This document shows positions 37,501-48,416 of a stretch of 64,000 nucleotides of DNA, in pieces. The notes beneath the pieces were generated by a model. That model did no database searches. It had not been told where the DNA came from and worked only from the letters and a program-made list of their open reading frames with translations. Numbering within the stretch: the first letter of the stretch is position 1; each line of letters begins with the position of its first letter. The position numbers and the translations under genes were made by a program. The DNA comes from Gordionus sp. m RMFG-2023 (taxonomy: Eukaryota; Nematomorpha; Gordioida; Chordodea; Parachordodidae), in NCBI RefSeq assembly GCF_954871325.1, contig NC_088779.1, positions 21,516,846 through 21,580,845 of the forward strand. The letters run 5' to 3'.

Positions 37501-40500
37501 ATATATGTTTTGTTGAATACTTGTGATATTTAAATTGCATTTTTAAATAAATATTTGATATAATCATTAAAATAAAGTTACGAAATATAAAGAAATGTAT
37601 ATATTATATTTAAAGTTCGTAAAACGAATCTAAAATTTTTAGGCAAAAATTCGGAGTCAAAGGCTACAAATTTTTTTTAAAAAATTGGATATATTCTACT
37701 CCTCAAACAAAAACAAAAAAAGAATTCAACAAAAAAAAATCATAAATCGATAATAAAAAATATAATTTTTTGCTTTTTATTAATATAAATTAAATTATAC
37801 CGTCTCATCTGATTCAGCTCCGTCAGACTTTTTAGATCTAGACTTGCTTTTTCCTCCCAGCCTAGAGTTGACCAAATCTTTCAATTGCCTAAAGCTTTCA
37901 TCAATCAAGCCTTGAGAAGTTCTGGGACCTGAAAATAATTTAATTGACATTACTTTTTTACAAGATTTTAAAATTTGTAGAACATTGCAAAATTATGTTC
38001 TTCCATTCATATAATAATACTATGGTGTCCCGATGGCTGATTTAGTGTTGTTAAATAGTTCGATTTGAGCCGATTTTTAAAAACGGCTAACTCTAACTCA
38101 ATATTTTAGCCAGGTAATATTGTATAAGCTTTGAGATTTCGCTAATAGATTTACAAACCTTTGTGGCATCTAGCCAAAATTTTCAGGATTGCGTTAATAA
38201 TTTTCTAGATAAAATATTGAGTTAGCCGTTTAAAAAATCGGCTCAAATGAGCCAATTAACAACACTATATATACTAAATAACTGACATATAATTCGTATT
38301 GGGATATGGAATCCATGGGAGGACACAATTTTAAAAATCTGATTTACTGATAAATTTATTCCAGCACATGTAGTTATCTATCCTATAAATATCAGATATT
38401 CGCCATGAACTCTTGAGTATTTTTTGATTTACACAAAATATTTTATAAGAGTAATTTGAAAGTTTAAAGCAAAAGTGTCCGAAAATTACATTAGGGATAT
38501 TCTATTCATGCTCAAATCCATTACCCGTCAAATCAGATTTTTCAAATTAAAATTGAGAGATCCCGAAACCCCAAAATTCTTATGCTTCAATGGTCTAAGT
38601 TTTTATCAATTTTTATTAATTGAAAGGCCTGGTACTGCTCAAATCGTATTTTAGCATGAATAAAGTACTAGCATGTGAATTTAAGATAATTCTGCCATGA
38701 AAATTTAAATGAAAAATCTGTACATGTATAAATTAAAGTAAAATAGGATTAGTTCAAGTTCTGGGAAATATTGTCTAAAATTCATAGGGTATAGGTGCTC
38801 TATAATGCTAGAATAAATTCAGGTAACACTAAATGTTTTTTTAAGTTTGTTAAAAACCCAAATTCACTAAACCGGGCTTATAACAGACTTTTTAGAAACC
38901 GCTGCTCAGTTTTTGTTTTTTTTAAAATTTGGTTTAGACCAAAAATTATATATGGTACTTTTCAATAATTATTTACGAGCAATCGAAACCTGAATAATCA
39001 ATGGGTTCCTTAATATCGCTGCGAAATATTTTAATAGTAGGAAAGCCGCGTATATTGTATTGACTGGCAAGGTCTTTGTTATTTTCGACGTCCGAATCCA
39101 AGGCTCCTACTTGAATGATTCCCTAAATTTGGGGTTAAAGAGATATATGATTGATAATAAAATATAAGTCATATCTCTAAAGAATACACTAAAAAGCAAA
39201 ATTCTTATTTTGTAACTGAAAAATAATATTATTTTAGATGATTGCTCCATTTTTTTAATAATTTCTTTACTCGTTAATATTTATGGTTTTATAACGTTGG
39301 ATATCATATACTATATTTCAAATCTGATAGATAGCATATCTACACTATATATAACATTTACTTTAAAAGCGGATGCAAATTTCTTGTAATCCGGCGCCAA
39401 ACTTTGACAATGTCCGCACCTATCACGTTTAAATATATAAAGGTGTTAAGATTTGTTTGAGTAAAGAGTGTAATCCTGCATTCCCAGTTAGCGCGAGTTT
39501 GCGATAACACCGTGAATTTGCGTTGACTGTGCATGCAGGATAGGCATAGTTTAAAAAAAATAGCCCCCATAAATTTCATTGAAGGTCTTTAGGTCAATTT
39601 ATTGTAGTAATTGAAAATATCTTTGGGGGCCAGAAATATGCTAGATTTAATTCCCGGCTAAAGAAATTATCAGGAGTAATTTCTTTTCTGCACAAGAGTA
39701 AAAAAAATTATCCGCCCAAAATAGATGTGTCTCAATGAATGAAGCTTAATATTACTATTAATAAAAAATATAAAAAATTTTTTTAAAAAAGTGAAACCGC
39801 TTATTTACCCATGTAGTCATTTTAACGGATGGCTGCTTTAATTTAAAAAAAAAATTTAAACACCTGAGGTTCCAAAATAATAAATTAGATTTCAACAGAT
39901 TTTTAAATTATATCAATTGAAAGCTTAATATTCATTATCGGTCATATTTTCAATTTATTCTCTTTGAAAGAATTTGCAAAATAGAGCCAAAATTATTCAA
40001 AATAACAAAATTCTGCTTAAGAAACGAATTTTTTTTTTCAACTTCACGCTGGACATAAAGTTTTGACTTCTCCTAGTCTTTGCGCAGTTTGAGTTAAATA
40101 TGAAAGATGCTTTAGAATAATAGAATAATACATGTAAGGTATTATAGATATAGAATTCGGTATTATTCTATTCCCTGTACCTGGACACCACTTCCTAATT
40201 TTAAGCAAACTTAGCCTTGTTTAATCATAAGCCTAGTTTGTAATTTCAATATAATATTAATGTTTTGATAAAAATTTTAATAAAATATACATAAATTATA
40301 AATTTTGAAGATAAAAATATTAAATTACAATAAGGTACATATAGGTGAATAATGTAGGTTAAGTTATGCATTTTTCTATTTTATATATTATTTGAAATTA
40401 ATATGTATTTTAAGATTATAGGGCAAGGAATTTAATTCAGTTATGAATTTTATTTGAAGATATTCCAGGCCCCTTAAACTGGCCCGAAATATTTATTTTC

Positions 40501-43500
40501 AATAATGTTTTTAAGTTTGACTAAACCAATTCACAAAAAATGAAACAAAACAATTTTTAATGTAAATTGCAGAAAATTATTGTGGTAGGGTTGAAACGAA
40601 CTTTTGATAAAAAAAAATTATTTTCAGTTTTAAGGATTCAAAACAATCTTTGAATTATATTTTTTAATAAATCCCCTTATATATTAGCTCTTTTTTATTC
40701 TCCTCAACACTTAAAACTAGGGATGTACCGATATTTTTTATCGGATCGGATTGGGCCGATATTTCACCCATTTTAAAATATCGACCATCGGCCTATTAAA
40801 AAATTTTCCGATCCGATATAAAATGGCGTCTTTAACAAAAATAAAATGTTATAAAATTTTTAAAAAGGTTATATCTAAAATCATTTATTTTTATAAATAA
40901 AATCAAAATCCATTTTTATGTATATTTTTTTAAATAATAATAATTAATTAATAAACATTCTGTCATATTGTTTTTTTTGCGCATTCTGTTTATAAAGTGT
41001 GCGATAATCTCTTCAGAATATGTTTTTAATGAAGCTGGTGATATTGACAGTCACCATAGCTGTTAGCTGACCTCTGATATTGGAAATTTTGGTATTTCTA
41101 AAAAGAAATCTTCGATATATTAATGTTAAATATTATTTTAAATATTTATTTCAAATTTAATAATATATTTGTTTATTACTTATTATATAAAAGTGATTAT
41201 ACAATAAAAATATTATATATACTTTTAGAATTGCAATCGAATCGAATATAATAACTGATCATTATAATATATTTTAATGACATAAGTTATGGTATAGTTA
41301 AATTATAGATGTTACACTAATAAAAAGTATATTAAAAATTAAAACCATTGGTATCTATAAAGAATACAAAATTAGATCTGATATCGGATCGGTAATTGAC
41401 CGATATCAATTTAATATCGGGAATATCGGATCGGAATCCAAAAAGTGGTATCGGTACACCCCTACTTAAAACTTTGGACACCCTTGATTTTCCTCCAGCG
41501 AGTTATTACAAATTAGTTCGCTATATTTCCCTTTAAAAACAGGTAGTGAAATACAAGCCAAATTATTAAAAATATAACAATATTTTTAGAATTCCGGGTC
41601 TGGCCAAAAAATTATCAAAAATAAAAATCCAAGTCAATTCAAGGCTGGGTAAAATGAAAAAAAAATCAAAAGATGGTATAAAATTTAGACATTGGGAAGG
41701 TCTCTGATTATTGGAATACAAAAATCTATTTAAAAAAATATATTGCTTGCATATTCTCAAAATCTGCTGAAGAAGATCAGCATTTTTAGCTTCTATTTGA
41801 TGCTCATATCTATCTTTATTAAATTTATGCATATGATTCTAGGAGTGTACGTTGTCAAAAAAAACCTGTGCTTATGGGAGGAACCATTGAGCTCAAGATG
41901 TCTGTAAAATTTTATGAAACATCAGACTTAATTATGTGGATAAAAAAATTCGTCTATTTTTAGAATTAAATTTTTAATATCCCCAGGTTAGTTTATAAAT
42001 AATAAGCCACAAAGACAGTAAAATTTCTTGTGATTGACATTGAAACTAATAAATTATCTATTTCTATTCCATTAATTAACAATTTGTTTTATGTTACTTA
42101 AATAATTACATTTAAAAAAATTTTTCTTTTAGTTACCCGTGGAAACTAAAATTAAAAATAGCCCTTACCCATATAGTAAGGTGCCAAGTATAGCAGACCA
42201 CATTTGAAACTGATATATTTCACTCAAATTAGCATTTTAGCTTTGATATTTCTAATACTTATATCGATAACATCAAATTAATTAAAATTATAAATTTTGA
42301 AGATTTAATTATAAATAACATGTTTATTTGTAAAGGTAGTCAAAAAATTTATTTGTATAGAATTTTTTTATTTTTATTTAAAAAATTCAATAAAAAAACA
42401 TATTTTTAAAAACTACTAGCTCAATATTTTAGCAAAAAAATATTGGTAACCCTAATGATTTTGCTCATAGACAAAAAAATTGGATATCTATTAATGAAAT
42501 TTCGAGGTTTAGGTAACATTATTTATAAAAATGATTTATTAAGAATCATTTTTAAATATATTAACTCTAACTCAGCCTATCACTATCAAATTAATTAACC
42601 ATAAACCATATCCCTTCTCTAAATTTTGATAATCGTTGATTATTTTGAAAGTGAATTATTTTGTAGTTAAATAATAATATTTTTATTTAAATAATAATGC
42701 ACAACACCTTGGTTCTCAATTTGTATGATGCTAGAACGATTTTTAAGTTTGAAAGATTTCTGTAATGATTTAATAAAGGAGCATGTGAAGTCATTTTGTC
42801 GGAAGATGATTGGAACTAAATAAAGGACCTTACTAGTGTATTTGTTCTTTTAAAAATAACAATATTAAGATTACAATCAGAATTTTTATGGCAAGATGCT
42901 GATTAGATTTAGAAAAATTTACAGTCCTCTTTATACGAAATATTAGAAAACATGAAAATTAGAGAGCAATAATATTTGCAAAATAGTGTTGTGTACGTAC
43001 GCTTCTATATATTTATATTTAGACCCTCGATATTAAGTTTTATTGTATATTGAGCAAAAACAAATGGTTAAAGACCATCTTGAGGATTTGTGGCATACAC
43101 AAAACTCCATTATTTACAATATATTAGAGTCTAATACAATACCTACTGGTTGTAGTGATAATAATAAACATTGATGATCTTGAAATTTTACTTTTAGATA
43201 GAGAAAAAAAAACAAATATCATCAGATAGAAAGCAGAATCATAAAATGCCTATTGCATCTTTAATTGTCAGAAGTTAAGAGAATACATAATTTATGTATT
43301 ATAAAGATAATTATCAATTTTAGGTAAGTTAGAATGTGGATTTTTATCTTTGAAATATATAATGTCATATCTAATTAATGTGGAGATCTCAAGGATGATA
43401 TTTTATAAGATATTATGATTGTGTAATTGAATAAAACATTTAAAATATAAATTATTTCATTTGTAAATTATAAATGTGTATATATTGAAGTATAATAATA

Positions 43501-44311
43501 AATGAATGAAAAAAATTATATTTTTATTAATTATTTTTATGTACCCTGGACATGGGTCCTTTTTAAGTTTTATTCCTGTACCCGAACCCGGACCCTTTTA
43601 TTTTGTTGAAGGGTTCACATCCCTGCTTTCTATGCTATAATATACCACTAAAGTGTTACATATAATAGTTTTAGGTTATGCTTTAGCATGCTATTTATTA
43701 TGTAAGTGCTTACACTTCTTCAGTTAAGTCATAGCCTTAAGTTGTGATAATATTTAGATTCAAAATTTTTTTAATTTAAGATATATCATTTAAAATAAAT
43801 TTGGATTATTAAATGTATTATTGATATCTGTGGATATTTATAGTTATATTCAAATTTTATAAAAATTAGTTTTACATTTTAAATTATAGTTGCATGTGCA
43901 TGTAGTGCAATTTACAATTTTGAAAAAAATAACAAAAAATTCCTTAAAAATCAAGTAACTAGTTGAAAAAAAAACTAGTTTAATTTGTAATTAATGCATA
44001 TAACAAGACATTAAGTACAATAATTAACTATTAAAAATTATAATTAAGACAATGTCAAGTAAATAAATTAACAAAAAAACGGGGTAATTATGTGAATGCT
44101 TACCATGGTGCATAAAATTCAACGAAACATACTCCATCACAGCCTATAATTTTGTTGTTAAAATTACCATTATTTAATTCTATCACGTCATCATTAGAGT
44201 CATACAAACATGAAATTTGATAGATAAGCCCAAATGTGAACGCTAATAAAAAATTATATACTAAATAATAAAATATAGTTGTTTGTTACTTAGAATTATT
44301 GAACTTTTCAT
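31483..44311 (-). CDS. PDIA6: protein disulfide isomerase A6 (P5) homologue, complete gene
   Basis: ER-luminal thiol-disulfide oxidoreductase. Twelve exons join in phase: 44290-44311, 44104-44260, 39362-39419, 38990-39122, 37801-37928, 35786-36001, 35297-35452, 34820-34977, 34235-34307, 33888-33973, 33275-33374, 31483-31572; total 458 codons plus stop, against about 440 in vertebrate P5. Order: signal peptide; thioredoxin domain a with CGHC at about 61-64 and cis-Pro motif GFPTIK; a basic linker ([10 protein letters not shown]); domain a' with CGHC at about 198-201 and GYPTIK; domain b with [12 protein letters not shown]; then [19 protein letters not shown], and an acidic tail EEEIDLSDV. The C-terminus is KVEL rather than KDEL. 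The Trp of the first active site is split by the intron 39420-44103. The first two exons are the least certain. Confidence 0.93.
32316..32600 (-). CDS. acidic exon of unknown role in the last PDIA6 intron
   Basis: A 95-codon open frame (minus) reads [20 protein letters not shown], then acidic and Gly-rich stretches ([20 protein letters not shown]) and ends [11 protein letters not shown]-stop. GC is near 45%, against about 20% around it. It is preceded on the minus strand by a strong pyrimidine tract (TCTCCCTTCTTGCCCCTTCC) and a CAAG acceptor. It is in phase 0 with PDIA6 exon 33275-33374, so it could be an alternative terminal exon that removes the KVEL tail; or it may be a separate small gene starting at the internal ATG. 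I recognise no domain. Confidence 0.5.
   Translation of the reverse strand, partial: LMLKTKLMGSLDFGTIQFENLIRPRLGPNVMDINSFLPGEEEEYFGGTEGEEGNFDERVNENGEEPSGGNVDAAEKAENFNSRSRRIFLDFLTI
32910..33168. mobile_element. MITE with AGGCCGTGTT termini
   Basis: The left end AGGCCGTGTTGCTCAGATTATTTC and right end GAAAATAATCTGAGAGTTAAACACGGCCT (20-base blocks with a short indel) are inverted repeats around a 200-bp AT-rich core. Terminal bases resemble hAT elements. No matching 8-bp flank was seen. It lies in the PDIA6 intron between exon 33275-33374 and the acidic exon. Confidence 0.72.
33275..34977 (-). CDS. PDIA6: PDIA6 exons 8-11: non-catalytic b domain and C-terminal region
   Basis: Exon 34820-34977 starts [17 protein letters not shown] and holds five cysteines; 34235-34307 gives [20 protein letters not shown]; 33888-33973 gives [20 protein letters not shown]; 33275-33374 ends [11 protein letters not shown]. 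These blocks are diagnostic of P5 among PDIs and form the third thioredoxin-like fold, which lacks an active site and is thought to bind substrate or partners. The donor of exon 34235-34307 (CCA|GTTATA) is non-canonical beyond GT. Confidence 0.9.
33422..33528. mobile_element. 107-bp MITE with GGGTACGTT termini
   Basis: It starts GGGTACGTTAAAACTCAA and ends TTAAGTTTAAACGTACCC, an imperfect terminal inverted repeat. It is non-coding. It sits 47 bases upstream (in transcript sense) of PDIA6 exon 33275-33374, so it lies near a branch-point region without disrupting the acceptor. Confidence 0.75.
35297..36001 (-). CDS. PDIA6: PDIA6 exons 6-7: second thioredoxin domain
   Basis: Exon 35786-36001 reads [10 protein letters not shown] to [19 protein letters not shown] and ends GKYK; exon 35297-35452 continues [30 protein letters not shown]. 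This is the classic a' domain, with CGHC, the buried acid-containing strand and the cis-Pro loop. Both exons are phase 0 and notably GC-richer than their surroundings. It is the best-conserved part of the gene and the anchor for the P5 assignment. Confidence 0.95.
36002..37800. other. PDIA6 intron 5
   Basis: AT-rich, no exon seen. About 36540-36840 is less AT-rich with a string of CAACCC/AACAAC motifs and short open frames on both strands; it may be a decayed insertion but shows no recognisable protein or terminal repeat. The rest is low-complexity A/T. Confidence 0.5.
38043..38267. mobile_element. foldback MITE, best-preserved copy
   Basis: The left arm TAGTGTTGTTAAATAGTTCGA..GAGCCGATTTTTAAAAACGGC and right arm GCCGTTTAAAAAATCGGCTC..TTAACAACACTA are inverted repeats of about 70-80 bases, nearly meeting in the middle. 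At least six related, more decayed copies lie in the window: about 7830-7985, 22200-22400, 28909-29120, 31690-31870, 42395-42550 and a left end at 48518. It is non-coding. AGTGTTG termini suggest a hAT-mobilised family; the 8-bp duplication was not found here. Confidence 0.75.
38990..39419 (-). CDS. PDIA6: PDIA6 exons 3-4: first CGHC active site and GFPT loop
   Basis: Exon 39362-39419 starts with the G that completes Trp and reads [19 protein letters not shown]. Exon 38990-39122 reads [11 protein letters not shown], then [16 protein letters not shown], where the Pro is the conserved cis-proline facing the active site. The exon-4 donor chosen is TCAG|GTTTCG, because it joins in phase to give DYSGPRTS, as in the family's DYxGxRT; the stronger-looking GTAAAT 13 bases downstream would put exon 5 out of frame. 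Confidence 0.9.
39420..44103. other. 4.7-kb PDIA6 intron 2
   Basis: The largest PDIA6 intron. It contains the hAT-type element 40718-41464, a foldback MITE copy at about 42395-42550, and a short block with GTACCCTGGACATGGGTCC and GTACCCGAACCCGGACCC (about 43540-43620) typical of another small MITE family. No exon or conserved coding segment was seen in the remainder. Confidence 0.6.
40718..41464. mobile_element. hAT-type non-autonomous element with perfect 8-bp target duplication
   Basis: The 747-bp element starts TAGGGATGTACCGATA and ends TATCGGTACACCCCTA. It is flanked on both sides by CTTAAAAC (40710-40717 and 41465-41472), an 8-bp target duplication as made by hAT transposases. Subterminal regions are full of CCGATA/TATCGG repeats in inverted orientation. 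The core has no open frame. It lies in PDIA6 intron 2; a relative is at 16544-16979, and 61382-61480 looks like a left end. Confidence 0.9.
44104..44311 (-). CDS. PDIA6: PDIA6 exons 1-2: start, signal peptide and first active-site approach
   Basis: Exon 44104-44260 reads [20 protein letters not shown], then [11 protein letters not shown] and ends FVEFYAPW with the Trp codon split (TG|G). It has no in-frame ATG. The nearest solution is ATG at 44311 giving MKSSIIL, a donor GTAACA at 44289 and an acceptor TATTTAG at 44261, that is a 29-base intron. This restores a good signal peptide ([19 protein letters not shown]). Alternatively the start exon lies further upstream and the 29-base intron is not real. 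The exon body itself is secure. Confidence 0.7.
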
Positions 44312-44969
44312 CTTTTAAATTTTAGAAGTTCCTTTTTAATTTTTTTTTAAAATAAAAACACGTGTTTAAAAATGCGTGTTTCGAAATAATTTGAGTATTC
44401 TATCACGACAAATGCCCTAAATTTTATGTACAATTAAATACCTATCAATTAAAATCCTAATAATAACAAATGCCAATATCCGATAATTCCCCCTCCTCGG
44501 CGACACTGACCTTAACAATCTCAGGTGGCTCAACTAAAAATTTTGAGGGACTTCATTAATTCACAAGATCTAGCCATGGAGGTGGGGGGGGGGGGGGGGG
44601 GCAAAAAAATTTTTGCCCCCAAACCTGGCTCCCAGAAAATTTTAAAAATAAATTTTAAATATTTATTCAAAAAACATGTCTTGTTTGTAAATTTCTTCCT
44701 ATCCATTTTTATCCAATAATAAATTATCATTCATTCATATTTTATCATTTTCATGTATGTTTGTGTCAATGATATTATGATTAGTTTGTGTATAACATTA
44801 TATAGGCACTTAATTATAACTTTTAAATTGTACTTATTTCAATGATAATTATTTTATTTATTATGGTTCAATCACAATATTATTATCTTTTGAAGGTCTC
44901 TGATATAGATCTGGGTGCAAATAATAAAAAACCGCGATTTTCTGAAGCTAATCAAATGGTTACTCGAGG
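44312..44969. other. upstream of PDIA6; fragment of a GGCGT/GGCTC element
   Basis: 44312-44460 would contain the PDIA6 promoter; no clear TATA or other motif stands out. About 44495-44740 resembles the left end of the element at 52272 (CTTAACAATCTCAGGTGGCTCAACTAAAAATTTTG against CTTTACAATCACAGGGGGCTCAAATAAAAATCTTTTG; compared in 20-base blocks) and includes a 17-20 base G-run. The PDIA6-proximal DNA was thus already a transposon landing site. Confidence 0.5.
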
Positions 44970-44977
44970 CTTGATGT

Positions 44978-47900
44978 CATAAGCGTAGCCAGGGGGGGGG
45001 GCAAATTGAAATCTCCCCCTTCAGAAATTTATCACCTATTGTGAATATCATTATAAGCTAATAAAAAATATCTCTCTAAGTCCTCCCCCCACTCTCTGAC
45101 CCCCAAAAATAGATGCATATATCTTAAACAATTTGAAAGAAAGAATGTAAAAGTTAATATTTTTTTTATAAAACTATTCATCATAATTTATGCATTTTTG
45201 GGAAAAGGCATTTATATATGAAAAAAAGTGAACCAAATGTTTTTTAAGAATATGGAATATAAGCCAAAGATAAATTTATATAATTATTAATAATAGATCC
45301 ATAAAATTATTATATAATATATCAAATATAATATATCAAATATAATATATCAAATATAATATATCAAATATAATATATCAAATATAATATATCAAATATA
45401 ATATATCAAATATAATATATCAAATATAATATATCAAATATAATATATCAAATATAATATATCAAATATAATATATCAAATATAATATATCAAATATAAT
45501 ATACAAATATAATATATCAAATATAATATATCAAATATAATATATCAAATATAAAATATAATATATCAAATATAATATATCAAATATAATATATCAAATA
45601 TAATATATCAAATATAATATATCAAATATAATATATCAAATATAATATATCAAATATAATATATCAAATATAATATAACAAATATAATATATCAAATATA
45701 ATATATCAAATATAATATATCAAATATAATATATCAAATATAATATATCAAATATAATATATCAATAATATATCAAATATAATATATCAAATATAATATA
45801 TCAAATATAATATATCAAATATAATATATCAAATATAATATATCAAATATAATATATCAAATATAATATATCAAATATAATATATCAAATATAATATATC
45901 AAATATAATATATCAAATATAATATATCAAATATAATATATCAAATATAATATATCAAATATAATATATCAAATATAATATATCAAATATAATATATCAA
46001 ATTAAATAATATATACAAATATAATATATCAAATATAATATATCAAATATAATATATCAAATATAATATATCAAATATAATATATCAAATATAATATATC
46101 AAATATAATATATCAAATATAATATATCTATAATATAATATATCAAATATAATATATCAAATATAATATATCAAATATAATATATCAAATATAATATATC
46201 AAATATAATATATCAAATATAATATATCAAATATAATATATCAAATATAATATATCAAATATAATATATCAAATATAATATATCAAATATAATATATCAA
46301 ATATAATATATCAAATATAATATATCAAATATAATATATCAAATATAATATATCAAATATAATATATCAAATATAATATATCAAATATAATATATCAAAT
46401 ATAATATATCAAATATAATATATCAAATATAATATATCAAATATAATATATCAAATATAATATATCAAATATAATATATCAAATATAATATATCAAATAT
46501 AATATATCAAATATAATATATCAAATATAATATATCAAATATAATATATCAAATATAATATATCAAATATAATATATCAAATATAATATATCAAATATAA
46601 TATATCAAATATAATATATCAAATATAATATATCAAATATAATATATCAAATATAATATATCAAATATAATATATCAAATATAATATATCAAATATAATA
46701 TATCAAATATAATATATCAAATATAATATATCAAATATAATATATCAAATATAATATATCAAATATAATATATCAAATATAATATATCAAATATAATATA
46801 TCAAATATAATATATCAAATATAATATATCAAATATAATATATCAAATATAATATATCAAATATAATATATCAAATATAATATATCAAATATAATATATC
46901 AAATATAATATATCAAATATAATATATCAAATATAATATATCAAATATAATGTATCAAATATAATATATCAAATATAATATATCAAATATAATATATCAA
47001 ATATAATATATCAAATATAATATAATATATCAAATATAATATATCAATATATCAAATATAATATATCAAATATAATATATCAAATATAATATATCAAATA
47101 TAATATATCAAATATAATATATCAAATATAATATATCAAATATAATATATCAAATATAATATATCAAATATAATATATCAAATATAATATATCAATATAT
47201 AATATATCAAATATAATATATCAAATATAATATATCAAATATAATATATCAAATATAATATATCAAATATAATATATCAAATATAATTTTTTATAAAGTG
47301 AGTAATTTTAATTTATTTATTTTAATAAAAGTAAAATATAATTATAAAACTATTGATAAAATTAAATCATAAATTAAATAAAAAAATTAAAGCACAATAC
47401 AAACAGTGGAATATTATATGTCGTAGATTTACAGTATATCTAATTTTATCAATTATCATATAATAATTAAATAATTTTTACCGATATAGCGAATTATATA
47501 TATTACTGAAAACTATAAAATACTGATAAGGACATCAGAAAATAACTTTTAAAGACATTGTGGGATGAATAATATGAAGATTATTTTTTAATATCATTTT
47601 TTATTTAAAATAAATAGATGTAGTTAAATAATTTAATGCATATTGTTGCTATATTTATTATCAAGAGCATTGATAGAAAGAATTGAGGACGATTGTATTG
47701 AATAACTACGGAAGATTGAAGGTTAAGAATATATCATCAATTGTAGAATGTGGAATCCGTGAAGATTAGGAATATTAATAATTAAGTTCTTTATTTTCAA
47801 CTAAGATCAAATAAAAACAAAAGGTGAAAGTAATCATGATCATTTAAGTATATATACAAATATAACATCAATTTAATATTAAATAAAAATCATTGTATAA

Positions 47901-48408
47901 CTTTTCAAAACATCAATTTAATGTTAAATATAATATAATATAATATATCGTTTTAAGCCTTAAGTTTTCTACAATACAAAATCCATTAATAAACATTGTT
48001 ACTTGTATTTAACAAATATTAACTGTAATATATTTTCTAACAGTCAAATATGTCTGTAAAAGTGGAATTTTACCTAATATTTTGTAACCAATTCTATATA
48101 ATAGAGGAATATCAATACGTCTACTTACTTTTTATAAATAAATTTCTTATACTTGTTTGGAATAATTATTACCATGCTTTTATATTAATGTATATACAAC
48201 TAATTTATTATATTTTATATAAACTAATATAAATATATTCCATTATTCGCTTTTTTATTAAAAATACCCTCCTCTCTTTTAAAAATATTTTATGACTATA
48301 TATAGACTAAGGTAACCCGCAGAAGGCCCGCCCAAATGGGGTGGGGCAAAGTCCCCAGAAATTTTTTAATTCCTTCCCCCCTTTAGGAAAATTCTGGCTA
48401 CGCCTATG
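44978..48408. mobile_element. 3.4-kb non-autonomous hAT-type element carrying a satellite array
   Basis: It begins CATAAGCGTAGCCAGGGG and ends TTCTGGCTACGCCTATG, so the terminal inverted repeat is CATARGCGTAGCCAG. Both flanks carry CTTGATGT (44970-44977 and 48409-48416), a perfect 8-bp target duplication. More than half of the interior is a 14-bp tandem array (45313-47288). The right interior (about 47950-48180) is homologous to the interior of the 52272-54176 element. No transposase frame was seen; mobilisation would need an enzyme supplied elsewhere. Confidence 0.9.
45313..47288. repeat. 14-bp tandem repeat array, about 140 units
   Basis: The unit is AAATATAATATATC, repeated almost without change for nearly 2 kb. 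Each unit contains one C and no G on the plus strand. About eight interruptions (for example near 45506, 45556, 45766, 46004, 46130, 47026, 47048 and 47194) are small deletions or insertions; single-base changes are very rare. It lies wholly inside the hAT-type element 44978-48408. Confidence 0.98.
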
Positions 48409-48416
48409 CTTGATGT

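Noticed and set aside
38977-38989. Alternative donor GTAAAT for PDIA6 exon 4 at 38976
   Set aside because: Looks stronger by sequence but puts the next exon out of frame with an early stop; TCAG|GTTTCG restores the conserved DYSG-R-T segment.
31483-44311. PDIA6 and collagen as a co-transcribed unit
   Set aside because: They lie on the same strand but are 7.7 kb apart, and each has its own start and signal peptide; shared ER function is not evidence of an operon.
44525-44730. Overlapping frames on both strands around the 44590 G-run
   Set aside because: The Gly or Pro runs come from the homopolymer; the sequence is the end of a repeat element.
45313-47288. CRISPR-like regular array
   Set aside because: Units are contiguous with no spacers, 14 bp long, in a eukaryotic genome; it is a satellite.
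48050-48232. 60-codon plus-strand frame inside the hAT-type element
   Set aside because: Low-complexity Ile/Tyr/Leu-rich translation typical of AT-rich DNA; the homologous region at 53580-53770 has stops.
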